The notes below the pieces were generated by a model, which was not told the origin of the DNA, searched no databases, and was given only the letters and a program-made list of their open reading frames with translations. Source: Lentzea albida (GTDB lineage Bacteria > Actinomycetota > Actinomycetes > Mycobacteriales > Pseudonocardiaceae). From it: a stretch of 64,000 bases of DNA. A program made the translations under genes and the position numbers. The number at the start of each line of letters is the position of its first letter. Position 1 is the stretch's first letter. Location: positions 310,001 to 374,000 of the forward strand of contig NZ_FOFV01000007.1 in assembly GCF_900111005.1 (NCBI RefSeq). Direction: 5' to 3'. This document shows, one piece after another, positions 23,527-34,800 of this stretch.

Positions 23527-24537
23527 TCAGATGAGGCGTGCGGTCGCCGATACGCGCCGCTCGTGGGACTTCCGCAGGTCGGTCGTGATGCTGACCCGCT
23601 TGAGCCAGCGGTCCGTGCCGTCGTAGCGGGCCTGGAACGCCTGCCTGCCGTGCGCGAGGCGGTGGTTGTTGATGATCAGCACGTCACCGGGTTCCAGGGC
23701 GACGTCCAGGCAGGACGCCTCCAGGAGGTCGCTGACGGCCTGCAGCGCCCTGCGCGCGGCCGGGTCCGTCGGCGTCTCCATGAAGTACGGGTCGATGCGG
23801 ATGTACGGGTGCTCGCGCGACCCGTAGAGCACCGCGACGCGGTTGTCGTCGGCCTTCATCTCGTCGATCTCGGAGAACTCGGCGTCGACGCCCTTGGTGA
23901 CGTTGTGCTTCGCCAGGTGCGAGTCGTCCGGCCGGATCAGGAAGTTCGGCTCGTGCAGCAGCTCCAGGACGTCCGCGTCGAGCGAGCGCAGGTCCGGTTC
24001 CGACACGATCGTGGCGACCTTGTCGGGGTTGCGCAGGCACTCCAGCAGCAGGTAGTCCGCGCGCCACGGGTGGAACGCGTCCTCGGTGTGCAGCGTGAGC
24101 GTGTCAGTGCTGCCGATCCCCATCTGCTCGGTCTCGAACCCCTTGATGGGGAAGATGTCGTGCACGAGCCGGGCGTCCTGCTGGGTTTTCCAGCCGAACG
24201 GCTCACCGAGCAGGGATCCGTGCAGCAGCAGGAGGATCTCCTCGGCGAACTCCGGGGTGGGCACCGGCCGGCCGCGCCAGTGCTCGGGCGTCGGGCCGAT
24301 GCGCGCGTCGTCGATGGTGTGGCCGCGGACCACGGCGTAGCCCAGCTCGTCCTCGAGCGCGAAGTCGCGCAGGAAGCGGCGCTGGCCCACGGGCAGTTCG
24401 GCGGCGAGCAGCGGCAGGTCGCGCAGCAGCTGCTCGTCCGCGGGACCCGAGTACTCCTTGGCGAGGCGCAGCGTCAGGTTCTCGGCCTCGGCGGCCTCTT
24501 CCGACGACAGGGTGTAGATCCGTTTGGGCGTGGACAA
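23527..24537 (-). CDS. Second Fe(II)/2-oxoglutarate amino acid hydroxylase (VioC/AsnO-like)
   Basis: This 336-residue paralogue of the enzyme at 17737 has its start placed at TTG 24537, six bases after GGGGGAG and 13 bp after the NRPS stop; no ATG or GTG fits. Iron ligands are H150/E152 (LHTEDAFHPW) and H296 (LAHGR), with R310 (DGTDRW) for 2-oxoglutarate. Q119 is kept at the VioC guanidine-contact position. Overall divergence from the first copy and the different insert around residues 205-235 suggest a different substrate or carbon, for example a second hydroxylation of arginine or capreomycidine, or of a tail residue. Confidence 0.8.
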   Translation of the reverse strand: MSTPKRIYTLSSEEAAEAENLTLRLAKEYSGPADEQLLRDLPLLAAELPVGQRRFLRDFALEDELGYAVVRGHTIDDARIGPTPEHWRGRPVPTPEFAEEILLLLHGSLLGEPFGWKTQQDARLVHDIFPIKGFETEQMGIGSTDTLTLHTEDAFHPWRADYLLLECLRNPDKVATIVSEPDLRSLDADVLELLHEPNFLIRPDDSHLAKHNVTKGVDAEFSEIDEMKADDNRVAVLYGSREHPYIRIDPYFMETPTDPAARRALQAVSDLLEASCLDVALEPGDVLIINNHRLAHGRQAFQARYDGTDRWLKRVSITTDLRKSHERRVSATARLI

Positions 24538-24550
24538 GGACTGCTCCCCC

Positions 24551-27500
24551 TCAATTGCTGTTCGGGAGTGCGATGAGGGCCTCTGCGGCTTCCCGGAAGC
24601 GGGACGCGACCCGTCGCACGGTGTCGGTGCGGTGCAGGTTGGTGCTGTGGTGCCATTCGACGAGGAGCTCTCCCCCGCCGGTGCGCTCGATCTCCAGGTG
24701 CAGCGCGTGCGGACGAACACCTCCGCTGGTGCTGTCGCCGCACAGGTCACCCGGTAGTTCGTCGGCGACGAGGCCCCTGACCTCGTCGTCGCCCACGGTG
24801 TCGAGGCCACCCGTGAAGTTGATGTTGATCTGGCGGTCGGGCGCCGCCCGCAGGCGGCGCACGTCCTGGTCGTCGGCCGTCAGGTGGCGCAGCGCGCCGT
24901 ACCCGACCCCGTGGCGTGGCACGGACTTCAGACTTTCCCTTGCGGCTGCGAGGGTTCCGGCGCCGTCGGTCAGGTCGTCGTGCTGGAGCACCAACGGGTG
25001 GACCGAGGTGAACCAGCCGACCGTGCGGGACAGGTCCGTGCCCGGCGCGACGCTCTCGCGGCCGTGGTGTTCGAGGTCGACGACGACGGTGTCGGTGCCG
25101 GCCCACTCCCCGAGCGCCTGGTGCAGCGCGGCCAGCACCACGTCGAGCACCTGGGCGTTGGGCAGGTCTCCGGCCGCCACGGTGACCTCCGTGACCGCAG
25201 CGGAGTCCTCGGTGTTGGCGCCGGTGGCGTCGACCGGCAGCGAGAAGGGCGTCTCCGCCTTCTCCAGCCAGTACGGCAGTTCGGCGCGGACCTCGTCGCT
25301 GTCGGCGAAGGCGGCGACGGACTCGGCCCACCTGCGGAACGACGTCGTCTTCGGCGGCAGCTCCTCACCCCGGTAGGCCGCGTCGAGGTCCTCCAGCAGG
25401 ACGTTCCACGACACGCCGTCGACCACGAGGTGGTGCACGACGAGCCCGAGGCAGGCGGGTTCGTCGCCGCGGTCGACCAGGATCGCGGCCACCAGCGGCC
25501 CGTTTTCGAGGTCCAGCGAGCGTTGCAGCGCGCCCATGTGCTGCTGAACATCGCCTTGGACGACCTCGAACCTGGCTGCCTCACCCGGCTCGACGACGTG
25601 CTGGTGCCAGCCGTCGGGGCCGTGGTGCAGGCGGGTGCGCAGGGCGTCGTGGTGCGTGACGAGGGTGGTGAGCGCGGCGGCGAGCCTGTCGGCGTCGACG
25701 TCCGGCTCCAGTTCGAAGAGTCCCGACCAGTTCCAGTGGTTCCGGTCGTCGATGGGGGCGTTCGTGAACCACCGCTGGATGGGCGTGAGCGGCACGGGAC
25801 CGGTCGCCGGACCCTCGTCGACCGTGGCGGGAACCGTGGCCACGGCGGCGAGTTCCGCGACGGTCTGGTGGGTGAACAGGTCCGCGACCGCGAGGCCGAG
25901 CCCCGCGGCACGGGCCCGTGCCACCACCTGCAGGCTGGCGATCGAGTCGCCGCCCAGGTCGAAGAAGTTGTCGTGCACGCCGACGCGGTCGGCACCGAGC
26001 AGCTTCTCCCAGATGCCCGCCAGCGCGCGTTCCTGCTCGGTGCGCGGCGCGACGAACGCCTGGTCCGCCTCCGGCGCGGCCGGTTCGGGCAACGCCTTCC
26101 TGTCCAGCTTTCCGTTGCTGGTCAACGGAAGCGCGTCGAGCGTCACGAACGCACTCGGCACCAGGTAGTCGGGCAGCCGCTCCCGCAGGAACGCCCGCAG
26201 CTCGCTCGTCCCGGCCTCGGTGACCACGTACGCCACCAGCCGCTTCCCGGTCGCCGAGGCCGTGGCCACGACCGCGGCGGCCCGCACGTCCTCGTGGGAG
26301 GTGAGCAGCGCCTCGACCTCACCGGGCTCGACCCGGAAGCCCCGGATCTTGACCTGGTCGTCGGCACGGCCGAGGAACTCGAGCGTCCCGTCGGCACGCC
26401 AGCGCGCCCGATCGCCCGTGCGGTACAGCCGCTCGCCCTGGTGCGTCGGATCGGGGACGAACCGTTCCGCGGTGAGGTCCGCGCGGCCGACGTACCCACG
26501 CGCCACACCAGGACCACCGACGAACAACTCACCCGCCACACCGGCCGGCACCAGCTGCAACCACGGGTCGAGCACGAACGCCCGCATGCCTGCGAACGGC
26601 CTGCCGATGGGCACCTGCGCGGTGACACCGTTGAGCGTGTGGACGGTGCAGGTCATCGTGGTCTCGGTGGGCCCGTAGGCGTTCACGATCCGCAGGTCCG
26701 GCCGGCGTTCGCGGGCGGTGCGGGCGTGCTGGGCCTGCAGGGCGTCACCGCCGACGACGAGCAACCGCAACCCGTCGAGCACGTCGGGCGAGGTCTCGAC
26801 CAGCTGGTGGAAGAGGCCCGTCGTGAGCAGCGAGGCCGTGATGGCGTTGTCGCGCAGGAACCCGCCGACGTCCATCCGCTCCGCGACGTCCGCCGGGCCG
26901 ACCACGAGGGTGGCACCGTTCAGGAGGGCCAGCCAGATCTCGAACGCCCCGGTGTCGAAGGCGATGCCCGCGAGGTGCGACACGACGTCGCCGGGCTCGA
27001 CTCGGACGGCCGGGTCGGTGCAGACCCTGGCGACGCCTTCGTGGGTGAGGGAGACACCCTTGGGGGTTCCGGTGGAGCCGGAGGTGAACAGGACGTAGAG
27101 CTCGCTGTCGGCGGCGCCGACGACCGGGAGGGGGCCGGGAGCGCTCGGGGGCGCGCCATCCACACCAGCCAGCGCGCGATCCGCACCAACCGGCGCACCA
27201 CCCGCACCAGCCAGCGCCAGCACCCTCACCCGCGGGACGTCCAGCGGCCACTCCCCCGCCGTCACCACGAGCCCGACCTCGGCCACCCCCACCACCTGCG
27301 CGAGGCGGGCCGCGTTCTGCGCCGGGTCCAGCGGCACGTAACTGCCCCCGGCCCCGATCACCCCGAGCATCGCGACGATCAGCTCGGCACCGCGGTCCAG
27401 GTGCAACCCGACCCGCGTACCGGCGCCCACCCCGTGCGCCCGCAACCACCGCGCCACACCCGAGGCCCTCCGGTCGAGCTCCGCATAGGTGAGGTCCACA

Positions 27501-28895
27501 CCGCCGCGAACCGCGAGCCGGTCCGGGTGGGCCAGGACCTGTCGCCCGAACAGCGCCGCCAGGTGTCCCGAGGCCAGCTCGCGCGGCGAGGACGTGCTCC
27601 ACTCCAGCACCTCGGCCCGCTGCCCGGCGTCCAGCAGCGCGATCTCCCGCACCGGCGTGCCCGGCGCCTCCGCCACCGCGGTCAGGATGAGCTCGAGCTG
27701 GTCGACCAGCGCCTCGACGGTGTCCGCGTCGAACGCGCCCGTCGAGTACTCGCACAGCAGCGCGAGCTGCCCGTCGACGTCCACGACGAGCTTGAGCGGG
27801 TAGCGGCCCTGCTCCAGCATGGCGGGCGAGTCGAACTCGTCGCCGTCGTCACCGTCGTCGTCGAGGCCGCTGGGCAGGTTCTGGACCGCCACGATGCTCT
27901 CGAACAGCCTCGGCACGCCGGCGATCCGCTGGATGTCGACCAGCGGCGAGTGCTCGAACCGTTGTGCGGCGACCTGTCCTTCCTGGACGGTCCGCAGCCA
28001 CTCGTCGAACGGCGTGCGGTCGCCGGGGACCCGGACCCGCACCGGCAGCGTGTTGATGAACAGACCGACGATCGACTCGACGCCGGGCAGCGAGGCCGGC
28101 CGGCCCGAGACGGTGAGGCCGAAGACGATGTCGTCGTCACCACTGTGCGCGGCCAGCAGCAGAGCCCACGCGGCCTGCACGACGGCGCTGATCGTGACGT
28201 GCTCGCGCCGTGCGAGTGCCTCCAGCGCGAGGGCGACGCTTTCCGGCAGTTCGCGGTGGTGCCTGCCCTGGTCCCAGTGCAGCCGCGACGTGCGGTCGAC
28301 TGGGAGAGCGGTGGGTGAGGTGAAGCCGTCGAGGTACTCGCGCCAGAAGTCGTCGGCGGCGGGCTGGTCCTGCAACCACGCGATGTAGTCGCGGTACGGG
28401 CGCACCGGCGGCAGCGCCTCGCCCCGGTAGGCGGCGAGGACCTCGTCCCAGACGAGCGGGATGCTCCAGCCGTCGAGGTACAGGTGGTGGAACGTGAACA
28501 CGACCCACTGGCGGTCGCCCCGGTCGGCCACGTACACGCGCAGCAACGGGGCCGTGGTGACGTCGAAACCGCGCCGCTGGTCGGCGTCGAGCAGGTCGTC
28601 GAGTGCCGCGGCGGGATCGGCGACCGACGTCCAGTCGAGCACCTCGAACGGCACGTCGACCTCGCCGGCCACGACCTGCAGGGGTTCGTCGACTCCCTCC
28701 CACACGAACGCGCTGCGCAGCGCGGGATGCCGTCCCACGACGGTCCGCCAGGCCTCGCGCAGAGCGGCCGCGTCGAGCGGTCCGCGCAGTTCCCGCACGT
28801 CCTGCGCCCAGTACACGGCGGTGTCGGCGGGCGCCTCCAGGACGTGGAACAGCATGCCCTGCTGCATGGGCGACAACGGGTACGCGTCCACGGCT
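24551..28895 (-). other. NRPS-2 module 3 (C-A-T-E), terminal D-residue
   Basis: The C domain has intact HHLYLDG at 28489-28469. The A domain is distinct from the other two (A4 FDTGAFEIW; code D-T-F-L-V-G-A-M-T). The carrier FFDLGGDSIASL lies near 25960. The final epimerase, with HHLVVDGVSW near 25420, closes the protein. Confidence 0.8.
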
Positions 28896-31800
28896 CCCGG
28901 CACCCGCGCCTTGAGCGGCGCCAGGTCGGCCAAGGGCTCCGCGCTGACCTCCGCACCGGCCGCGACACCCGTGTGCAGGGCGATCTGTTGGATCGTCTGG
29001 TGCGTGAAGATGTCGGCGATCTTCAGCTCCAGGCCCGCTTCCCGGGCCCACGCCACGACCTGGAGGCTGATGATCGAGTCGCCGCCCAGCTCGAAGTAGT
29101 TGTCGTGCACGCCGACCCGCTCGACCCCGAGCACCTGCGACCACACCGCGGCCAGCGCGCGTTCGGTGTCCGTGCTGGGCGCGACGCTGGTGGACTCCGG
29201 TGCCTCGGGCATCGGCAGCGCGCGCTTGTCGAGCTTCCCGTTGGAGTTCAACGGCAGCTCGTCCAGCGCGACGATCGCGGACGGCACCAGGAACTCCGGC
29301 AGCCGCTCCCCCAGGTACCCCTTCAGCGCGGCGGGTTCGGCGGTGCCCACGACATAGGCGACGAGCCGCTTGCCCTGCTGCAGCTCACGAACGACCACAG
29401 CGGCGTTGGCGACCTCGGGGTGCCCGGCGAGCACGTGCTCGACCTCACCCGGCTCCACCCGGAACCCGCGGATCTTGACCTGGTCGTCGGTGCGCCCGAC
29501 GAAGTCCACGGCACCGTCGGCACCCCACCGCACCAGGTCACCGGTGCGGTACATGCGGGCACCGGGCACCACGGGGTCCGGCACGAACCGCTCGGCGGCC
29601 AGGTCGGCACGCCCCGCGTAACCACGGGCCAGACCGACGCCACCGATGTACAGCTCTCCCGGCACACCGACCGGCGAGGGCCGGAGCCACCGGTCCAGAA
29701 CAGAGAAGTGCAGGCCCCGCAACGCGTCGCCGATCGGCACGGTCGCCGGCCCGAGCCGTCCGGTGTGCATGTCGTGGAACGACGCGTACACAGTGGACTC
29801 GGTCGGCCCGTACATGTTGAAGATCCCGACGGCCGGGTTCGCGTCGAGCACCTTGCGCGCCTGGACCGGGGACATGCCCTCGCCGCCCGCGAGCACCTTG
29901 CGGTGCCCGGAGAACACGGCCGGGTCGGTGTCCGCAAGCTGGTGGAACAGGCCGGTCGTCATGAACGACAACGTCACGCCGTGCTCGGTGTAGAGCTTGG
30001 CGACGTCGAGGCGTTCGGCCAGGTTCGCCGGAGCGACGGCCAGCGTGGCGCCGGTCAGCAACGCGGTCCAGATCTCCCAGGTGGAGGCGTCGAACGACAC
30101 CGCCGCCATGTGTGCCACGACGTCGCCGGGGTGGGCGGCCACCGCCGGGTCGAGGACGACCCGCAGCACGCCCTCCTCGGTGACCTCGACGCCCTTCGGG
30201 ACACCGGTCGAGCCCGAGGTGAACATCGTGTAGACCAAACGCCCCGGCACAGCAGCGAGTTCGGCCCACTCCGCAGGCGCGGACTCCAGCTCTGCGAGTG
30301 AGACGACTCGGGGACCGTCCAGCGCGTAGTCGCCACGCGAGACGACCAGCTCGACCCCGGCCGCGGCCTGCACGTCCCTCAACCGGCCGTGCGGCAACGC
30401 TGGATCCAGCGGAACGTACGCCCCGCCCGCCTGAACGACGGCGAGGATCGCGACCACCAGGTCGGCCGACCGCTCGAACCACAACCCGACGCGGGTCTCG
30501 TCGCGGACACCGGCGGTACGCAGACCGGACGCGACACGCGCCACCCGCTCGCCCAGCTCGGCATAGGTCAGCTCGACAGCACCGTCGCGCACCGCGACCT
30601 GGTCCCCGAACTCCCCCACCGCACGCCGGAACCGCTCCGCCAGCCCGACGAACGGCTCGTCCACCGCGGGCCCGGCACCCCAGCCCGTCACCGGAGCGGG
30701 CGTCATCTCCCGCACCACGGCCAACGGCCGGCGCGCCACCGAGGTCAGCACCTCGGCCAGCTGCCCGAGCAGTCGCTCCACAGTGGACGCGTCGAAGGCC
30801 CCGGTGGAGAAGTTGGCCTCCACCTTCAGGGTCGCCTCGAGGTCGACGGCGAGGATGATCGGGTAGTGCATCTGCTCGACGGAGTCGGTCGAGGCGAACA
30901 GCTCCTCCGGGTCCTCCTCGCCCTCCTCCGGCGCCGCGCCCTGCGGGTAGTTGCCGAAGACGAGCATGCTGTCGAACAGGCCGCCCGTGGTGACGCGCTG
31001 GATGTCGGCGAGCGGTGTGTGCTCGTGCCGCTGCACCGCGACCTGGTTCTCCTGCAACTCGCCCAGCCAGTCGGCGAACGACGTCTCCCAGGCCACGCCC
31101 ACCCGCACCGGCAGCGTGTTGATGAACAGGCCGACGATCGACTCGACACCGGGCAGGTCGGCGGGCCGGCCGGACACGGTCAGGCCGAACACGACGTCGT
31201 CCTCGCCCGAGTAGGCCGCCAGCAGCACGGACCACGCCGCCTGCACGACCGTCGACAGCGTCACCCGGCGGTCGCGTGCCAACGCCATGAGATCGGCCGT
31301 GACGTCACGGGGCAGCGCCAGTTCGCGCCGGTCCTGGGACCAGTGCTCGCGCACCACGCGGTCGACCGGCAGCGGCGTCGGCGAGTCGAACCCGTCCAGG
31401 TACTCGCGCCAGAACCCCTCGGCCTCGGCGGCGTCGCGCCGGCCGAGCCACGCGATGAAGTCGCGGTAGGGACGCACCGGCGGCAACGACTCGCCCTGGT
31501 AGGCGGCGGTCACCTCGTCCCACAGCAGCGGGATGCTCCAGCCGTCGGCGTAGAGGTGGTGGAACGCCAGCAGGATCCAGTGGCGGTCACGGCCCTGCGC
31601 GACGACGACCCGCAGCAACGGCGCCGTGCTCAGGTCGCAGCCGCGGGCCCGGTCCTCCGCCAGCAGCTCGTCCACGGCGGCGTCGGGATCCTCGACTGAC
31701 GTCCAGTCGCGCACCTCGAACGGCACCGGGACGTCCCCCACGACGACCTGCAACGGCTCACCCGACCACACGAAACCGGTGCGCAGCGCGGGATGCCGGT

Positions 31801-34800
31801 CGAGCACGAGCTGCCACGCGGCACGCATGGCCTCGACGTCGAGGTCGCCGGTCAGCTCCCGCACGTCCTGCGTCCAGTAGACGCCGCTGTCCGGCGACTC
31901 GACGGCGTGGAAGAGCATGCCCTGCTGCAACGGCGACAGCGGGTACGCGTCGACGAGTCCGGGCGTCCGCTCGACCAACGCGTCCAAAGAGGACTGCGAG
32001 AGCCCGGCCAGCGGAACGTCGGACGGCGTCAGGCCGGAAGCACCGGAGAGGCAGTGCTCCACGATCCCGGCCAGCGCCGCCACGTAGTCGGCGGCCAGCT
32101 GCGCGATCGTGGGACGCTCGTGCAGGTTCGTGCTGTACTGCAACTCCACGGACAGCGTCCCGTCGGCGGCCTGGACCACCTCGACGCCGAGCACGTGCGA
32201 GCGCAGCCCGCCGTCGCCCTCCGCAGGACCGCACAGGTCCTCGGAGAGCTCGCGGGCGAACAGGCCGTCCGGCTCCTCGGCCGCGTCTGCCCCGCCGAGG
32301 TAGTTGAAGACGACCGGTCGTGCCGGGGCGTCGCGGAGTTCGGGGTCGCGCTCGCGCAGCACGGTGTACCCGACACCGCGCCGAGGCACGGCCCGCAGCT
32401 GCTCCTTGACGGCCTTGATCACCCCGGCGACGTCGTCGAGGTCGGGGTGCCGGAGCCCGACGGGGTGGATCGCGGTGAACCAGCCGACGGTGCGGCTCAG
32501 GTCGAGGCCGTCGGCGATCGGCTCACGGCCGTGGCTCTCCAGGTCGATCGCCGCGGCGCCCGCTCCCGTCCACCGGCCGAGCACCTGCAGCAGCGCGGCC
32601 AGGAGCAGCTCGTGGCCCTGGGTGCGGTAGGCGCGGTGGGCCTGGGTCAGCAGCAACGCAGTGCGTTCCGCGTCGAGGGAGACGCGCACGGACTCGGTCG
32701 AGTCCTCGGTGTTGGGGCCGTCGAGGTCGGCCGGCACGGGCGTGGTCGTCCGCACGACGTCCCGCCACCACACCAGCTCGTCCTGCGGGTCGAACGCCTC
32801 CAGGGCGGCGGCCCACTCCTGGTACGAGGTGGTCTTGGGCGGCAGCGCACCGCCGGAGCACGCGGTCTCCAGGTCCTCCAGCAGGACGTTCCACGAGACG
32901 GCGTCCACGACGTAGTGGTGCACGGTGAGGCCGAACCACGCCGGCCGGTCACCGCGGTCCACGTACACGGCCCGCAACAGCGGCCCGCCGGTCAGGCTCA
33001 GCGACGTCTGCGCGCCCGTCATGGCCGCGGTGACGGCCTCGTCCAGCGGGGCGCCCTCAAGACCCGTGGCGTCGAGCACGGACACCAGGTCGGCGGTCTC
33101 GGCGGCGAGGTTCTCCTGCGTCCCCTCACCGAGTCGCAACCTCAGGGCGTCGTGGTGCGCCACGACGGTGCCGAGCGCGGCCCGCATCGCACCGGCGTCG
33201 GTCCCCCGGGCGAGTTCGAACATGCCGGACCAGTTGAAGTGGTCGCGTTCCGGCAGGTCCTCGCGCAGGAACCAGCTCTGGATCGGCGTGAACGCGACCG
33301 GCCCGCTGACGGTGCCCTGATCGGCCGTCGGCTCCTCGGCCGTGCTCACGCGGGCCGCCAGCTCCCGCACCGTCTGGTGGGTGAAGAGGTCGGCGATCTC
33401 GAGCCGCAGCCCGGCGGCGCGGGCCCGCGACACGATCTGGAGGCTGACGATCGAGTCGCCGCCCAGCTCGAAGAAGTTGTCGTGCACACCGACGCGGTCG
33501 ACGCCGAGCACCTGCGTCCACACCTCGGCGAGCGTGCGCTCCGCCTCCGTGCTGGGCGGCTCGTACGCGGTGCTGCTCTCGGGCGCGCCGGGGTCGGGCA
33601 ACGCGCGCACGTCGAGCTTCCCGTTGGAGTTCAACGGGAACTCGTCCACCGGCACCACGGCCGACGGCACCAGGAACTCCGGCAGGCGTTCGGCGAGGAA
33701 GCGCCGGAGCTCCGCCGGTTCCGCCGTGCTCACGACGTACGCGATCAACCGCTTGTCGTTGACGATCACGGCGGCGTTGGCGACGTCCGGGTGCCCGGCG
33801 AGCACGTGCTCGACCTCACCCGGCTCCACCCGGAACCCGCGGATCTTGACCTGGTCGTCGGTGCGCCCGACGAAGTCCACGGCACCGTCGGCACCCCACC
33901 GCACCAAGTCTCCGGTGCGGTACATGCGGGCGCCGGGCACGTACGGGTCGGCCACGAACCGCTCCGCGGCCAGGTCGGCACGGCCCGCGTACCCGCGCGC
34001 GAGACCGGTGCCACCGATGTACAGCTCACCCGGCACACCGACCGGTGTCGGCTGCAACCAGCGGTCGAGCACGTGAAAACGCAAGCCCCGCAACGCCGTT
34101 CCGATCGGCACCGACGACGGGCCGAGCCGTCCGGTGTGCATGTCGTGGTACGACGCGTACACAGTGGACTCGGTGGGGCCGTACATGTTGTAGATCGCCA
34201 CGGCCGGGTTCGCGTCGAGCACCTTGCGGGCCTGGACGGGCGACATCGCCTCGCCGCCGGCCAGCACCTTGCGGTGCCCGGAGAACACGGCCGGGTCGGT
34301 GTCCGCGAGCTGGTGGAACAGCCCGGTCGTCATGAACGACAGCGTCACGTCGTGCTGGGCGAAGAGCTTGGCGACGTCGAGGCGTTCGGCCAGGTTCGCC
34401 GGAGCGACGGCCAGCGTGGCACCGGTCAGCAGAGCGGTCCAGATCTCCCAGGTGGAGGCGTCGAACGACACCGCCGCCATGTGCGCGACCACGTCACCAG
34501 GCCGTGCCGCCACCGCGGGGTCGAGCACGACCCGGACGACGCCCGCCTCGGTGACCTCGACGCCCTTGGGGACGCCGGTCGAGCCCGAGGTGAACATCGT
34601 GTAGACGAGGCGCTCCGGCACGGACGCCGGGGCGAAAGGCTCGGCGGGTGCGTTCTCCAGCTCCGCGAGTTCGACCACCCGCGGACCTTCCAGCGCGTAG
34701 TCGCCACGCGAGACGACCAGCTCGACTCCGGCCGCCGCCTGCACGTCCCTCAACCGGCCGTGCGGCAACGCTGGATCCAGCGGCACATACGTCCCGCCCA

